From Amblyomma americanum (lineage: Eukaryota > Arthropoda > Arachnida > Ixodida > Ixodidae), in contig NW_027526685.1 of the NCBI RefSeq assembly GCF_052857255.1, forward strand, positions 1 to 64,000: a DNA stretch of 64,000 bases, read 5' to 3'. Positions within the stretch are counted from its first letter, which is position 1; the number at the start of each line of letters is the position of its first letter. A program made the translations under genes and the position numbers. This document shows, one piece after another, positions 13,801 through 28,100 of this stretch. Below the pieces are notes generated by a model, which was not told the origin of the DNA, searched no databases, and was given only the letters and a program-made list of their open reading frames with translations.

Positions 13801-16800
13801 ATCGATGCTCGTGAATTTTGCTTGTCTTGATCTAAAACGATGTATCCCGTTGTTTTGAGCCGCAATACAAGTTTTTGCGCAGTTCTGAGAGAAAAAGTTT
13901 ACACCTTTCTCTCGTTTCTCTTCGACGACATGTAAATCGACGCTCGAGAATTTGGCTCTACTTTCGATCTAAAACGATGTATCCCGTTGTTTTGAGCCGG
14001 TATACAATTTCTTCGCGCAGTTCTGAGGAGAAAAAGTTTACACCCTTTCTCTCGCCTACTCTTCGACGACTTGTAAAATCGATGCTCGTTAATCTTGATA
14101 GTTTCGATCTAAAACGATGTATCCCGTTGTTTTGAGCCGGAATACAAGTTTTCGCGCAGTTCTGAGAGAAAAATTTACACCTTTCTCTCGTCTACTCTGC
14201 GACACACTTGTAAAATCGATGCTCGTGAATCTTGCTAGTTTCGATCTAAAACAATGTATCCCGTTGTTTTGAGCCGGAATACAATTTTTCGCGCAGTTCT
14301 GAGAGAAAAAGTTTACCACCTTTTTCTCGTCTACTCTTCGACGACTTGTAAAATCGATGCTCGTGAATCTTGATAGTTTCGATCTAAAACGATGTATTCC
14401 GTTGTTTTGAGCCGGAATAAAGTTTTCACGCAGTTCTGAGAGAAAAATTTACACCTTTCTTTCGTCTACTCTGCGACGACTTGTAAAATCGATGCTCGTG
14501 ATCCTTGCTAGTTTCGATCTAAAACGATGTATCCCGTTGTTTTGAGCCGGAATACAAGTTTTCGCGCAGTTCTGAGAGAAAAAGTTTACACCTTTTTCTC
14601 GTCTACTCTTCGACGACTTGTAAAATCGATGTTAGTGAATCTAGATAGTTTCGCTCTAAATCAATGTATCCCGTTGTTTGAGCCGGAATACGAGTTTTCG
14701 CGCAGTTCTGAGAGAAAACGTTTACACCTTTCTCTCGTCTACTCTTCGACGACTTGTAAAATCGATGCTCGTTAATTGTGCTAGTTTCGATCTAAAACGA
14801 TGTATCCCGTTGTTTTGAGCCGCAATACAAGTTTTCGCGTAGTTCTGAGAGAAAAAGTTTACACCTTTCTCTCGTCTACTCTTCGACGACTTGTTGAATC
14901 GATGCTCGTGAATTTTGATACTTTCGATCTAAAACGATGTATCCCGTTGTTTTGAGCCGGAATACAATTTTTCGTGCAGTTCTGAGAGAAAAAGTTTACA
15001 CCTTTCTCTCGTCTACTCTTCGACGACTTGTAAAATTGATGCTCGTGAATTTTGCTAATTTCGATCTAAAACGATGTATCCCGTTGTTTTGAGCTGGAAT
15101 ACAAGTTTTCGCGCAGTTCTGAGAGAAAAAGTTTACACCTTTCTCTCGTCTACTCTTCAACGACTTGTTAAATCGATGCTCGTGAATTTTGCTACTTTCG
15201 ACCTAAAAAGATGTATATTGTTGTTTTGAGCCGGAATACAATTTTTCGCGCAGATCCGAGAGAAAAAGTTTACACCTTTCTCTCGTCTACTCTTCGACGA
15301 CTTGTAACAATCGATGCTCGTGAATCTTGATAGTTTTCGATCTAAACGATGTTTTCCGTTGTTTTGAGCCGAAATACAAGTTTTCGCGCAGTTCTGAGAG
15401 AAAAATTTTACACCTTTCTCTCGTCTACTCTGCAACGACTTGTAAAATCGATGCTCGTGAATCTTGCTAGTTTCGATCTAAAACGATGTATCCCGTTGTT
15501 TTGAGCCGGAATACGAGTTTTCGCGCAGTTCTGAGAGAAAAAGTTTACACCTTTCCCTCGTCTACTCTTCGACGACTTGTAAATCGATGCTCGTTAATCT
15601 TGATAGTTTCGATCTAAAACGATGTTTTCCGTTGTTTTGAGCCGAAATACAAGTTTTCGCGCAGTTCTGAGAGAAATATTTACACCTTTCTCTCGTCTAC
15701 TCTGCAACGACTTGTAAAATCGATGCTCGTGAATCTTGCTAGTTTCGATCTAAAACGATGTATCCCGTTGTTTTGAGCCGGAATACGAGTTTTCGCGCAG
15801 TTCTGAGAGAAAAAGTTTACACCTTTCCCTCGTCTACTCTTCGACGACTTGTAAATCGATGCTCGTTAATCTTGATAGTATCGCTCTAAAACGATGTACC
15901 CCGTTGTTTTGAGCCGGAATACAAGTTTTCGCGCAGTTCCGAGAGAAAATGTTTACACCTTTCTCTCGTCTACTCTTCGACGACTTGTAAAATCAATGCT
16001 CGTGAATCTTGATAGTTTCGATCTAAAACGATGTATCCGTTGTTTTGAGCCGGAATACAAGTTTCGCGCAGTTCTGAGAGAAAAAGTTTACACCTTTCTC
16101 TCGTCGACTCTTCGTCGACTTGTATATCGATGCTCGTTAATCTTGCTAGTTTCGATCTAAAACGATGTATCTCGTTGTTTTGAGCCGGAATACAAGTCTT
16201 CGCGCAGTTATGAGAGAAAAAGTTTACACCTTTCTTTCGTCTACTCTTAGACGACTTGTAAAATCGATGCTCGTGAATTTTGCTTGTCTTTGATCTAAAA
16301 CGATGTATCCCGTTGTTTTGAGCCGCAATACAAATTTTTGCGCAGTTCTGAGAGAAAAAGTTTACACCTTTCTCTCGTTCTCTTCGACGACATGTAAAAT
16401 CGACGCTCGTGAATTTGGCTACTTTCGATCTAAAACGATGTATCCCGTTGTTTTGAGCCGGTATACAATTTTTCGCGCAGTTCTGAGAGAAAAAGTTTAC
16501 ACCTTTCTCTCGCCTACTCTTCGACGACTTGTAAAATCGATGCTCGTTAATCTTGATAGTTTCGATCTAAAACGATGTATCCCCGTTGTTTTGAGCCGGA
16601 ATACAAGTTTTCGCGCAGTTCTGAGAGAAAAATTTACACCTTTCTCTCGTCTACTCTGCGACCACTTGTAAAATCGATGCTCGTGAATCTTGCTAGTTTC
16701 GATCTAAAACAATGTATCCCGTTGTTTTGAGCCGGAATACAAGTTTTCGCGCAGTTCTGAGAGAAACAGTTTACACCTTTCTCTCGTCTACTCTTCGACG

Positions 16801-19800
16801 ACTTGTAAAATCGATGCTCGTGAATCTTGATAGTTTCGCTCTAAAACAATGTATCCGTTGTTTTGAGCCGGAATACCAGTTTTCGCGCAGTTCTGAGAGA
16901 AAAAGTTTACCCCCTTTCTCTCGTCTACTCTTCGACGACTTGTAAAATCGATGCTCGTTAATCGTGCTAGTTTCAATCTAAACGATGTATCCCGTTGTTT
17001 TGAGCCGGAATACAAGTTTTCGCGCAGTTCTGAGAAAAAGTTTACACCTTTTTCTCGTCTACTCTTCGACGACTTGTGAAATCGATGCTCGAGAATCTTG
17101 CTAGTTTCGATCTAAAACAATGTATCTCGTTGTTTTGAGCCGGAATACAAGTTTTCGCGCAGTTCTGAGAGAAAAAGTTTACACCTTTCTCTCGTCTACT
17201 CTCGTCGACTTGTAAATCGATGCTCGTTTAATCTTGCTAGTTCGATCTAAAACGATGTATCCCGTTGTTTTGAGCCGGAATACAAGTCTTCGCGCAGTTA
17301 TGAGAGAAAAAGTTTACACCTTTCTCTCGTCTACTCTTCGACGACTTGTAAAATCGATGCTCGTGAATCTTGCTAGTTTCGATCTAAAACGATGTATCCC
17401 GTTGTTTTGAGCCGGAATACAAGTTTTCGCGCAGTTCTGAGAGAAAAAGTGTACACCTATCTCTCGTCTACTCTTCGACGACTTGTAAAATCGATGCTCG
17501 TTAATCGTGCTAGTTTCGATCTAAAACGATGTATCCCGTTGTTTTGAGCCGGAATACAAGTTTTCGCGCAGTTCTGAGAGAAAAAGTTTACACCTTTTTC
17601 TCGTCTACTCTTCGACGACTTTAAAATCGATGCTCGTGAATCTTGCTAGTTTTGATCTAAAACGATGTATCCTTTGTTTTGAGCCGAAATACAAGTTTTC
17701 TCGCAGTTCTGAGAGAAAAAGTTTACACGTTTCTCTCGTCCTACTCTTCGACGACTTGTAAAATCGATGCACGTGAATTTTGCTAGTTTCGATCTAAAAC
17801 GATGTATCCCGTTGTTTTGAGCCGGAATACAAGTTTTCGCGCAGTTCTGAGAGAAAAAGTTTACACCTTTCTTTCGTCTACTCTTCGACGACTTGTAAAA
17901 TCGATGCTCGTGAATTTTGCTTGACTTGATCTAAAACGATGTATCCCGTTGTTTTGAGCCGCAATACAAGTTTTTGCGCAGTTCTGAGAGAAAAAGTTTA
18001 CACCTTTCTCTCGTTCTCTTCGACGACATGTAAAATCGATTCTCGTGAATTTTGCTACTTTCGATCTAAAACGATGTATCCCGTTGTTTTGAGCCGGTAT
18101 ACAATTTTTCGCGCAGTTCTGAGAGAAAAAGTTTACACCTTTTTCTCGTCTACTCTTCGACGACTTGTAAAATCGATGCTCGTGAATCTTGATAGTTTCG
18201 ATCTAAAACGATGTATTCCCGTTGTTTTGAGCCGGAATACAAGTTTTCACGCAGTTCTGAGAGAAAAATTTACACCTTTCTTTCGTCTACTCTGCGACCG
18301 ACTTGTAAAATCGATGCTCGTGATCCTTGCTAGTTTCGATCTAAAACGATGTATCCCGTTGTTTTGAGCCGGAATACAAGTTTTCGCGCAGTTCTGAGAG
18401 AAAAAGTTTACACCTTTTTCTCGTCTACTCTTCGACGACTTGTAAAATCGATGTTAGTGAATCTAGATAGTTTCGCTCTAAATCAATGTATCCCGTTGTT
18501 TTGAGCCGGAATACGAGTTTTCGCGCAGTTCTGAGAGAAAACGTTTACACCTTTCTCTCGTCTACTCTTCGACGGACTTGTAAAATCGATGCTCGTTAAT
18601 CGTGCTAGTTTCGATCTAAACGATGTATCCCGTTGTTTGAGCCGCAATACAAGTTTTCGCGCAGTTCTGAGAGAAAAAGTTTACACCTTTCTCTCGTCTA
18701 CTCTTCGACGACTTGTTGAATCGATGCTCGTGAATTTTGATACTTTCGATCTAAAACGATGTATCCCGTTGTTTTGAGCCGGAATACAATTTTTCGTGCA
18801 GTTCTGAGAGAAAAAGTTTACACCTTTCTCTCGTCTACTCTTCGACGACTTGTAAAATTGATGCTCGTGAATTTTGCTAATTTCGATCTAAAACGATGTA
18901 TCCCGTTGTTTTGAGCTGGAATACAAGTTTTCGCGCAGTTCTGAGAGGAAAAAGTTTACACCTTTCTCTCGTCTACTCTTCAACGACTTGTTAAATCGAT
19001 GCTCGTGAATTTTGCTACTTTCGACCCAAAAAAGATGTATATTGTTGTTTTGAGCCGGAATACAATTTTTCGCGCAGATCCGAGAGAAAAAGTTTACACC
19101 TTTCTCTCGTCTACTCTTCGACGGCTTGTAAAATCGATGCTCGTGAATCTTGATAGTTTCGATCTAAAACGATGTTTTCCGTTGTTTTGAGCCGAAATAC
19201 AAGTTTTCGCGCAGTTCTGAGAGAAAAATTTACACCTTTCTCTCGTCTACTCTGCAACGACCTTGTAAAATCGATGCTCGTGAATCTTGCTAGTTTCGAT
19301 CTAAAACGATGTATCCCGTTGTTTTGAGCCGGAATACGAGTTTTCGCGCAGTTCTGAGAGAAAAAGTTTACACCTTTCCCTCGTCTACTCTTCGACGACT
19401 TGTAAAATCGATGCTCGTGAATCTTGATAGTTTCGATCTAAAACGATGTATTTCGTTGTTTTGAGCCCGAATACAAGTTTTCGCGCAGTTCTGAGAGAAA
19501 AATTTACACCTTTCTCTCGTCTACTCTGCGACGACTTGTAAAATCGATGCTCGTGAATCTTGCTAGTTTCGATCTAAAACGATGTATCCCGTTGTTTTGA
19601 GCCGGAATACGAGTTTTCGCGCAGTTCTGAGAGAAAAAGTTTACACCTTTCCCTCGTCTACTCTTCGACGACTTGTAAAATCGATGCTCGTTAATCTTGA
19701 TAGTATCGCTCTAAAACGATGTACCCCGTTGTTTTGAGCCGGAATACAAGTTTTCGCGCAGTTCCGAGAGAAAAAAGTTTTACACCTTTCTCTCGTCTAC

Positions 19801-20900
19801 TCTTCGACGACTTGTAAAATCAATGCTCGTGAATCTTGATAGTTTCGATCTAAAACGATGTATCCCGTTGTTTTGAGCCGGAATACAAGTTTTCGCGCAG
19901 TTCTGAGAGAAAAAGTTTACACTCTTTTCTCTCGTCGACTCTTCGTCGACTTGTATATCGATGCTCGTTAATCTTGCTAGTTTCGATCTAAAACGATGTA
20001 TCTCGTTGTTTTGAGCCGGAATACAAGTCTTCGCGCAGTTATGAGAGAAAAAGTTTACACCTTCTTTCGTCTACTCTTCGACGACTTGTAAAATTGATGC
20101 TCGTGAATTTTGCTTGTCTTGATCTAAAACGATGTATCCCGTTGTTTTGAGCCGCAATACAAGTTTTTGCGCAGTTCTGAGAGAAAAAGTTTACACCTTT
20201 CTCTCGTTCTCTCTTCGGACGACATGTAAAATCGACGCTCGAGAATTTGGCTACTTTCGATCTAAAACGATGTATCCCGTTGTTTTGAGCGGTATAACAA
20301 TTTTTCCGCGCAGTTCTGAGAGAAAAAGTTTACACCTTTCTCTCGCCTACTCTTCGACGACTTGTAAAATCGATGCTCGTTAATCTTGATAGTTTCGATC
20401 TAAAACGATGTATCCCGTTGTTTTGAGCCGGAATACAAGTTTTCGCGCAGTTCTGAGAGAAAACTTTACACCTTTCTCTCGTCTACTCTGCGACCACTTG
20501 TAAAATCGATGCTCGTGAATCTTGCTAGTTTCGATCTAAAACAATGTATCCCGTTGTTTGAGCCGGAATACAAGTTTTCCGCGCAGTTCTGAGAGAAAAC
20601 AGTTTACACCTTTCTCTCGTCTACTCTTCGACGACTTGTAAAATCGATGCTCGTGAATCTTGATAGTTTCGCTCTAAAACAATGTATCCCGTTGTTTTGA
20701 GCCGGAATACCAGTTTTCGCGCAGTTCTGAGAGAAAAAGTTTACCCCTTTCTCTCGTCTACTCTTCGACGACTTGTAAAATCGATGCTCGTTAATCGTGC
20801 TAGTTTCGATCTAAAACGATGTATCCCGTTGTTTTGAGCCGGAATACAAGTTTTCGCGCAGTTCTGAGAAAAAGTTTACACCTTTTTCTCGTCTACTCTT
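7850..20900 (+). repeat. ~6.29-kb higher-order repeat made of 3.83-kb and 2.46-kb subunits
   Basis: A diagnostic monomer with GATGTACCCCG (in place of GATGTATCCCG) occurs at 9601, 13428, 15893 and 19718, giving spacings of 3827, 2465 and 3825 bp. The 2.46-kb subunit is the 3.83-kb subunit minus about 1362 bp, close to ten monomers. At about 14280 the series jumps from the monomer found near 10440 directly to the one found near 11815. Other shared landmarks are GATGTTTTCCG, TGTATATTGTTG with CGCAGATCCGAG, and GTCGACTCTTCGTCGAC. Confidence 0.75.
9055..9600 (+). repeat. 273-bp dimer duplicated in tandem
   Basis: Two monomers, one with GATGTTTTCCG and GAGCCGAAATACAAG and one with GGAATACGAG and CTTTCCCTCG, are repeated back to back. 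GATGTTTTCCG begins at 9055 and again at 9328. The same doublet recurs near 15.35 and 15.62 kb, 29.49 and 29.76 kb, and 36.24 and 36.51 kb. This shows that the dimer duplication is part of the larger repeat and predates its spread. Confidence 0.8.
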
Positions 20901-23900
20901 CGACGACTTGTAAAATCGATGCTCGTGAATCTTGCTAGTTTCGATCTAAAACGATGTATCCCGTTGTTTTGGGCCGGAATACAAGTTTTCGCGCAGTTCT
21001 GAGAGAAAACGTTTACACCTTTTTCTCGTCTACTCTTCGACGACTTGTAAAATCGATGCTCGAGAATCTTGCTAGTTTCGATCTAAAACGATGTATCCCG
21101 TTGTTTTGAGCCGGAATACAAGCTTTCGCGCAGTTCTGAGAGAAAAAGTTTACACCTTTCTCTCGTCTACTCTTCGACGACTTGTAAAATCGATGCTCGT
21201 GAATCTTGATAGTTTCGATCTAAAACAATGTATCCCGTTGTTTTGAGCCGGAATACAAGTTTTCGCGCAGTTCTGAGAGAAAAATTTACACCTTTCTCTC
21301 GTCTACTCTGCGACGACTTGTAAAATCGATGCTCGTGAATCTTGCTAGTTTCGATCTAAAACAATGTATCCCGTTGTTTTGAGCCGGAATACAAGTTTTC
21401 GCGCAGTTCTGAGAGAAAAAGTTTACACCTTTCTCTCGTCTACTCTTCGACGACTTGTAAAATCGATGCTCGTGAATCTTGATAGTTTCGCTCTAAAACA
21501 ATGTATCCCGTTGTTTTGAGCCGGAATACAAGTTTTCGCGCAGTTCTGAGAGAAAAAGTTTACACCTATCTCTCGTCTACTCTTCGACGACTTGTAAAAT
21601 CGATGCACGTTAATCGCGCTAGTTTTGATCTAAAACGATGTATCCCGTTGTTTTGAGCCGGAATACAAGTTTTCGCGCAGTTCTGAGAGAAAAAGTTTAC
21701 ACCTTTCTCTCGTCTACTCTTCGTCGACTTGTAAATCGATGCTCGTGAATCTTGCTAGTTTCGATCTAAAACGATGTATCTCGTTGTTTTGAGCCGGAAT
21801 ACAAGTTTTCGCGCAGTTATGAGAGAAAAAGTTTACACCTTTCTTTCGTCTACTCTTCGACGACTTGTAAAATCGATGCTCGTGAATTTTGCTTGTCTTG
21901 ATCTAAAACGATGTATCCCGTTGTTTTGAGCCGCAATACAAGTTTTTGCGCAGTTCTGAGAGAAAAAGTTTACACCTTTCTCTCGTTCTCTTCGACGACA
22001 TGTAAAATCGACGCTCGTGAATTTTGCTACTTTCGATCTAAAACGATGTATCCCGTTGTTTTGAGCCGGTATACAATTTTTCGCGCAGTTCTGAGAGAAA
22101 AAGTTTACACCTTTCTCTCGCCTACTCTTCGACGACTTGTAAAATCGATGCTCGTGAATCTTGATAGTTTTGTTCTAAAACGATGTATCCCGTTGTTTTG
22201 AGCCGGAATACAAGTTTTCGCGCAGTTCTGAGAGAAAAATTTACACCTTTCTCTCGTCTACTCTGCGACCACTTGTAAAATCGATGCTCGTGAATCTTGC
22301 TAGTTTCGATCTAAAACAATGTATCCTGTTGTTTTGAGCCGGAATACAAGTTTTCGCGCAGTTCTGAGAGAAAAAGTTTACACCTTTCTCTCGTCTACTC
22401 TTCGACGACTTGTAAAATCGATGCTCGTGAATCTTGATAGTTTCGCTCTAAAACAATGTATCCCGTTGTTTTGAGCCGGAATACCAGTTTTCGCGCAGTT
22501 CTGAGAGAAAAAGTTTACCCCTCTCTCTCGTCTACTCTTCGACGACTTGTAAAATCGATGCTCGTTAATCGTGCTAGTTTCAATCTAAAACGATGTATCC
22601 CGTTGTTTTGAGCCGGAATACAAGTTTTCGCGCAGTTCTGAGAAAAAGTTTACACCTTTTTCTCGTCTACTCTTCGACGACTTGTAAAATCGATGCTCGA
22701 GAATCTTGCTAGTTTCGATCTAAAACGATGTATCCCGTTGTTTTGAGCCGGAATACAAGTTTTCGCGCAGTTCTGAGAGAAAACGTTTACACCTTTCTCT
22801 CGTCTACTCTTCGACGACTTGTAGAATCGATGCTCGTGAATCTTGATAGTATCGCTCTAAAACGATGTATCCCGTTGTTTTGAGCCGGAATACAAGTTTT
22901 CGCGCAGTTCTGAGAGAAAAAGTTTACACCTTTCTCCCGTCTACTCTTCGACGACTTGTAAAATCGATGCACGTTAATCGCGCTAGTTTCGATCTAAAAC
23001 GATGTATCCCGTTGTTTTGAGCCGGAATACAAGTTTTCGCGCAGTTCTGAGAGAAAAAGTTTACACCTTTCTCTCGTCGACTCTTCGTCGACTTGTATAT
23101 CGATGGTCGTTAATCTTGCTAGTTTCGATCTAAAACGATGTATCTCGTTGTTTTGAGCCGGAATACAAGTCTTCGCGCAGTTATGAGAGAAAAAGTTTAC
23201 ACCTTTCTTTCGTCTACTCTTCGACGACTTGTAAAATCGATGCTCGTGAATTTTGCTTGTCTTGATCTAAAACGATGTATCCCGTTGTTTTGAGCCGCAA
23301 TACAAGTTTTTGCGCAGTTCTGAGAGAAAAAGTTTACACCTTTCTCTCGTTCTCTTCGACGACATGTAAAATCGACGCTCGTGAATTTTGCTACTTTCGA
23401 TCTAAAACGATGTATCCTGTTGTTTTGAGCCGGTATACAATTTTTCGCGCAGTTCTGAGAGAAAAAGTTTACACCTTTCTCTCGCCTACTCTTCGACGAC
23501 TTGTAAAATCGATGCTCGTGAATCTTGATAGTTTCGATCTAAAACGATGTATCCCGTTGTTTTGAGCCGGAATACAAGTTTTCGCGCAGTTCTGAGAGAA
23601 AAATTTACACCTTTCTCTCGTCTACTCTGCGACCACTTGTAAAATCGATGCTCGTGAATCTTGCTAGTTTCGATCTAAAACAATGTATCCCGTTGCTTTG
23701 AGCCGGAATACAAGTTTTCGCGCAGTTCTGAGAAAAAGTTTACACCTTTCTCTCGTTTACTCTTCGACGACTTGTAAAATCGATGCTCGTGAATCTTGAT
23801 AGTTTCGCTCTAAAACAATGTATCCCGTTGTTTTGAGCCGGAATACCAGTTTTCGCGCAGTTCTGAGAGAAAAAGTTTACCCCTTTCTCTCGTCTACTCT

Positions 23901-24001
23901 TCGACGACTTGTAAAATCGATGCTCGTTAATCGTGCTAGTTTCAATCTAAAACGATGTATCCCGTTGTTTTGAGCCGGAATACAAGTTTTCGCGCAGTTC
24001 T

Positions 24002-25163
24002 GAGAAAAAGTTTACACCTTTTTCTCGTCTACTCTTCGACGACTTGTAAAATCGATGCTCGAGAATCTTGCTAGTTTCGATCTAATACGATGTATCCCGT
24101 TGTTTTGAGCCGGAATACAAGTTTTCGCGCAGTTCTGAGAGAAAACGTTTACACCTTTCTCTCGTCTACTCTTCGACGACTTGTCGAATCGATGCTCGTG
24201 AATCTTGATAGTATCGCTCTAAAACGATGTATCCCGTTGTTTTGAGCCGGAATACAAGTTTTCGCGCAGTTCTGAGAGAAAAAGTTTACACCTTTCTCTC
24301 GTCTACTCTTCGACGACTTGTAAAATCGATGCTCGTGAATCTTGATAGTTTCGCTCTAAAACAATGTATCCCGTTGTTTTGAGCCGGAATACAAGTATTC
24401 GTATCCCGTTGTTTTGAGCCGCAATACAAGTTTTCGCGCAGTTCTGAGAGAAAAAGTTTACACCTATCTCTCGTCTACTCTTCGACGACTTGTAAAATCG
24501 ATGCACGTTAATCGCGCTAGTTTCGATCTAAAACAATGTATCCCGTTGTTTTGAGCCGGAATACAAGTTTTCGCGCAGTTCTGAGAAAAAGTTTACACCT
24601 TTTTCTCGTCTACTCTTCGACGACTTGTAAAATCGATGCTCGAGAATCTTGCTAGTTTCGATCTAATACGATGTATCCCGTTGTTTTGAGCCGGAATACA
24701 AGTTTTCGCGCAGTTCTGAGAGAAAACGTTTACACCTTTCTCTCGTCTACTCTTCGACGACTTGTAGAATCGATGCTCGTGAATCTTGATAGTATCGCTC
24801 TAAAACGATGTATCCCGTTGTTTTGAGCCGGAATACAAGTTTTCGCGCAGTTCTGAGAGAAAAAGTTTACACCTTTCTCTCGTCTACTCTTCGACGACTT
24901 GTAAAATCGATGCTCGTGAATCTTGATAGTTTCGCTCTAAAACAATGTATCCCGTTGTTTTGAGCCGGAATACAAGTATTCGTATCCCGTTGTTTTGAGC
25001 CGCAATACAAGTTTTCGCGCAGTTCTGAGAGAAAAAGTTTACACCTATCTCTCGTCTACTCTTCGACGACTTGTAAAATCGATGCACGTTAATCGCGCTA
25101 GTTTCGATCTAAAACAATGTATCCCGTTGTTTTGAGCCGGAATACAAGTTTTCGCGCAGTTCT
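24002..25163 (+). repeat. 581-bp tandem duplication containing a 35-bp remnant monomer
   Basis: The copies are about 24002-24582 and 24583-25163 and are nearly identical. One difference seen is CTTGTCGAATCG at 24180 against CTTGTAGAATCG at 24761. Each copy contains a monomer with an internal deletion of about 102 bp. GAGCCGGAATACAAGTATTC runs straight into GTATCCCG, so two GAGCCG motifs lie 35 bp apart (24381/24416 and 581 bp later). A related deleted monomer, with ACAATTATTC, occurs near 3170-3190. Confidence 0.85.
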
Positions 25164-28100
25164 GAGAGAAAAAGTTTACACCTTTCTCTCGTCTACTCTT
25201 CGTCGACTTGTAAATCGATGCTCGTTAATCTTGCTAGTTTCGATCTAAAACGATGTATCTCGTTGTTTTGAGCCGGAATGCAAGTCTTCGCGCAGTTATG
25301 AGAGAAAAAGTTTACACCTTTCTCTCGTCTACTCTTCGACGACTTGCAAAATCGATGCTCGTGAATCTTGCTAGTTTCGATCTAAAACGATGTATCCCGT
25401 TGTTTTCAGCCGGAATACAAGTTTTCGCGCAGTTATGAGAGAAAAAGTTTACACCTATCTCTCGTCTACTCTTCGACGACTTGTAAAATCGATGCTCGTT
25501 AATCGTGCTAGTTTCGATCTAAAACGATGTATCCCGTTGTTTTGAGCCGGAATACAAGTTTTCGCGCAGTTCTGAGAGAAAAAGTTTACACCTTTTTCTC
25601 GTCTACTCTTCGACGTCTTTAAAATCGATGCTCGTGAATCTTGCTAGGTTCAATCTAAAACGATGTATCCCTTTGTTTTGAGCCGAAATACAAGTTTTCT
25701 CGCAGTTCTGAGAGAAAAAGTTTACACGTTTCTCTCGTCTACTCTTCGACGACTTGTAAAATCGATGCACGTGAATTTTGCTAGTTTCGATCTAAAACGA
25801 TGTATCCCGTTGTTTTGAGCCGGAATACAAGTTTTCGCGCAGTTCTGAGAGAAAAAGTTTACACCTTTCTTTCGTCTACTCTTCGACGACTTGTAAAATC
25901 GATGCCCGTGAATTTTGCTTGTCTTGATCTAAAACGATGTATCCCGTTGTTTTGAGCCGCAATACAAGTTTTTGCGCAGTTCTGAGAGAAAAAGTTTACA
26001 CCTTTCTCTCGTTCTCTTCGACGACATGTAAAATCGATGCTCGTGAATTTTGCTACTTTCGATCTAAAACTATGTATCCCGTTGTTTTGAGCCGGTATAC
26101 AATTTTTCGCGCAGTTCTGAGAGAAAAAGTTTACACCTTTCTCTCGTCTACTCTTCGACGACTTGTAAAATCGATGCTCGTGAATCTTGATAGTTTCGAT
26201 CTAAAGCGATGTATTCCGTTGTTTTGAGCCGGAATACAAGTTTTCGCGCAGTTCTGAGAGAAAAATTTACACCTTTCTCTCGTCTACTCTGCGACCACTT
26301 GTAAAATCGATGCTCGTGAATCTTGCTAGTTTCGATCTAAAACAATGTATCCTGTTGTTTTGAGCCGGAATACAAGTTTTCGCGCAGTTCTGAGAGAAAA
26401 AGTTTACACCTTTCTCTCGTCTACTCTTCGACGACTTGTAAAATCGATGCTCGTGAATCTTGATAGTTTCGCTCTAAAACAATGTATCCCGTTGTTTTGA
26501 GCCGGAATACCAGTTTTCGCGCAGTTCTGAGAGAAAAAGTTTACCCCTTTCTCTCGTCTACTCTTCGACGACTTGTAAAATCGATGCTCGTTAATCGTGC
26601 TAGTTTCAATCTAAAACGATGTATCCCGTTGTTTTGAGCCGGAATACAAGTTTTCGCGCAGTTCTGAGAAAAAGTTTACACCTTTTTCTCGTCTACTCTT
26701 CGACGACTTGTAAAATCGATGCTCGAGAATCTTGCTAGTTTCGATCTAAAACGATGTATCCCGTTGTTTTGAGCCGGAATACAAGTTTTCGCGCAGTTCT
26801 GAGAGAAAACGTTTACACCTTTCTCTCGTCTACTCTTCGACGACTTGTAGAATCGATGCTCGTGAATCTTGATAGTATCGCTCTAAAACGATGTATCCCG
26901 TTGTTTTGAGCCGGAATACAAGTTTTCGCGCAGTTCTGAGAGAAAAAGTTTACACCTTTCTCCCGTCTACTCTTCGACGACTTGTAAAATCGATGCACGT
27001 TAATCGCGCTAGTTTCGATCTAAAACGATGTATCCCGTTGTTTTGAGCCGGAATACAAGTTTTCGCGCAGTTCTGAGAGAAAAAGTTTACACCTTTCTCT
27101 CGTCGACACTTCGTCGACTTGTATATCGATGGTCGTTAATCTTGCTAGTTTCGATCTAAAACGATGTATCTCGTTGTTTTGAGCCGGAATACAAGTCTTC
27201 GCGCAGTTATGAGAGAAAAAGTTTACACCTTTCTCTCGTCTACTCTTCGACGACTTGTTAAATCGATGCTCGTGAATTTTGCTACTTTCGATCTAAAACG
27301 ATGTATCCCGTTGTTTTGAGCCGGAATTCAATTTTTCGTGCAGTTCTGAGAGAAAAAGTTTACACCTTTCTCTCGTCTACTGTTCGACGACTTGTAAAAT
27401 TGATGCTCGTGAATTTTGCTAATTTCGATCTAAAACGATGTATCCCGTTGTTTTGAGCCGGAATACAAGTTTTCGCGCAGTTCTGAGAGAAAAAGTTTAC
27501 ACCTTTCTCTCGTCTACTCTTCGTCGACTTGTAAATCGATGCTCGTTAATCTTGCTAGTTTCGATCTAAAACGATGTATCCCGTTGTTTTGAGCCGGAAT
27601 ACAAGTCTTCGCGCAGTTATGAGAGAAAAAGTTTACACCTTTCTCTCGTCTACTCTTCGACGACTTGTAAAATCGATGCTCGTGAATCTTGCTAGTTTCG
27701 ATCTAAAACGATGTATCCCGTTGTTTTGAGCCGGAATACAAGTTTTCGCGCAGTTCTGAGAGAAAAAGTTTACACCTATCTCTCGTCTACTCTTCGACGA
27801 CTTGTAAAATCGATGCTCGTTAATCGTGCTAGTTTCGATCTAAAACGATGTATCCCGTTGTTTTGAGCCGGAATACAAGTTTTCGCGCAGTTCTGAGAGA
27901 AAAAGTTTACACCTTTTTCTCGTCTACTCTTCGACGACTTTAAAATCGATGCTCGTGAATCTTGCTAGTTTTGATCTAAAACGATGTATCCCTTTGTTTT
28001 GAGCCGAAATACAAGTTTTCTCGCAGTTCTGAGAGAAAAAGTTTACACGTTTCTCTCGTCTACTCTTCGACGACTTGTAAAATCGATGCACGTGAATTTT

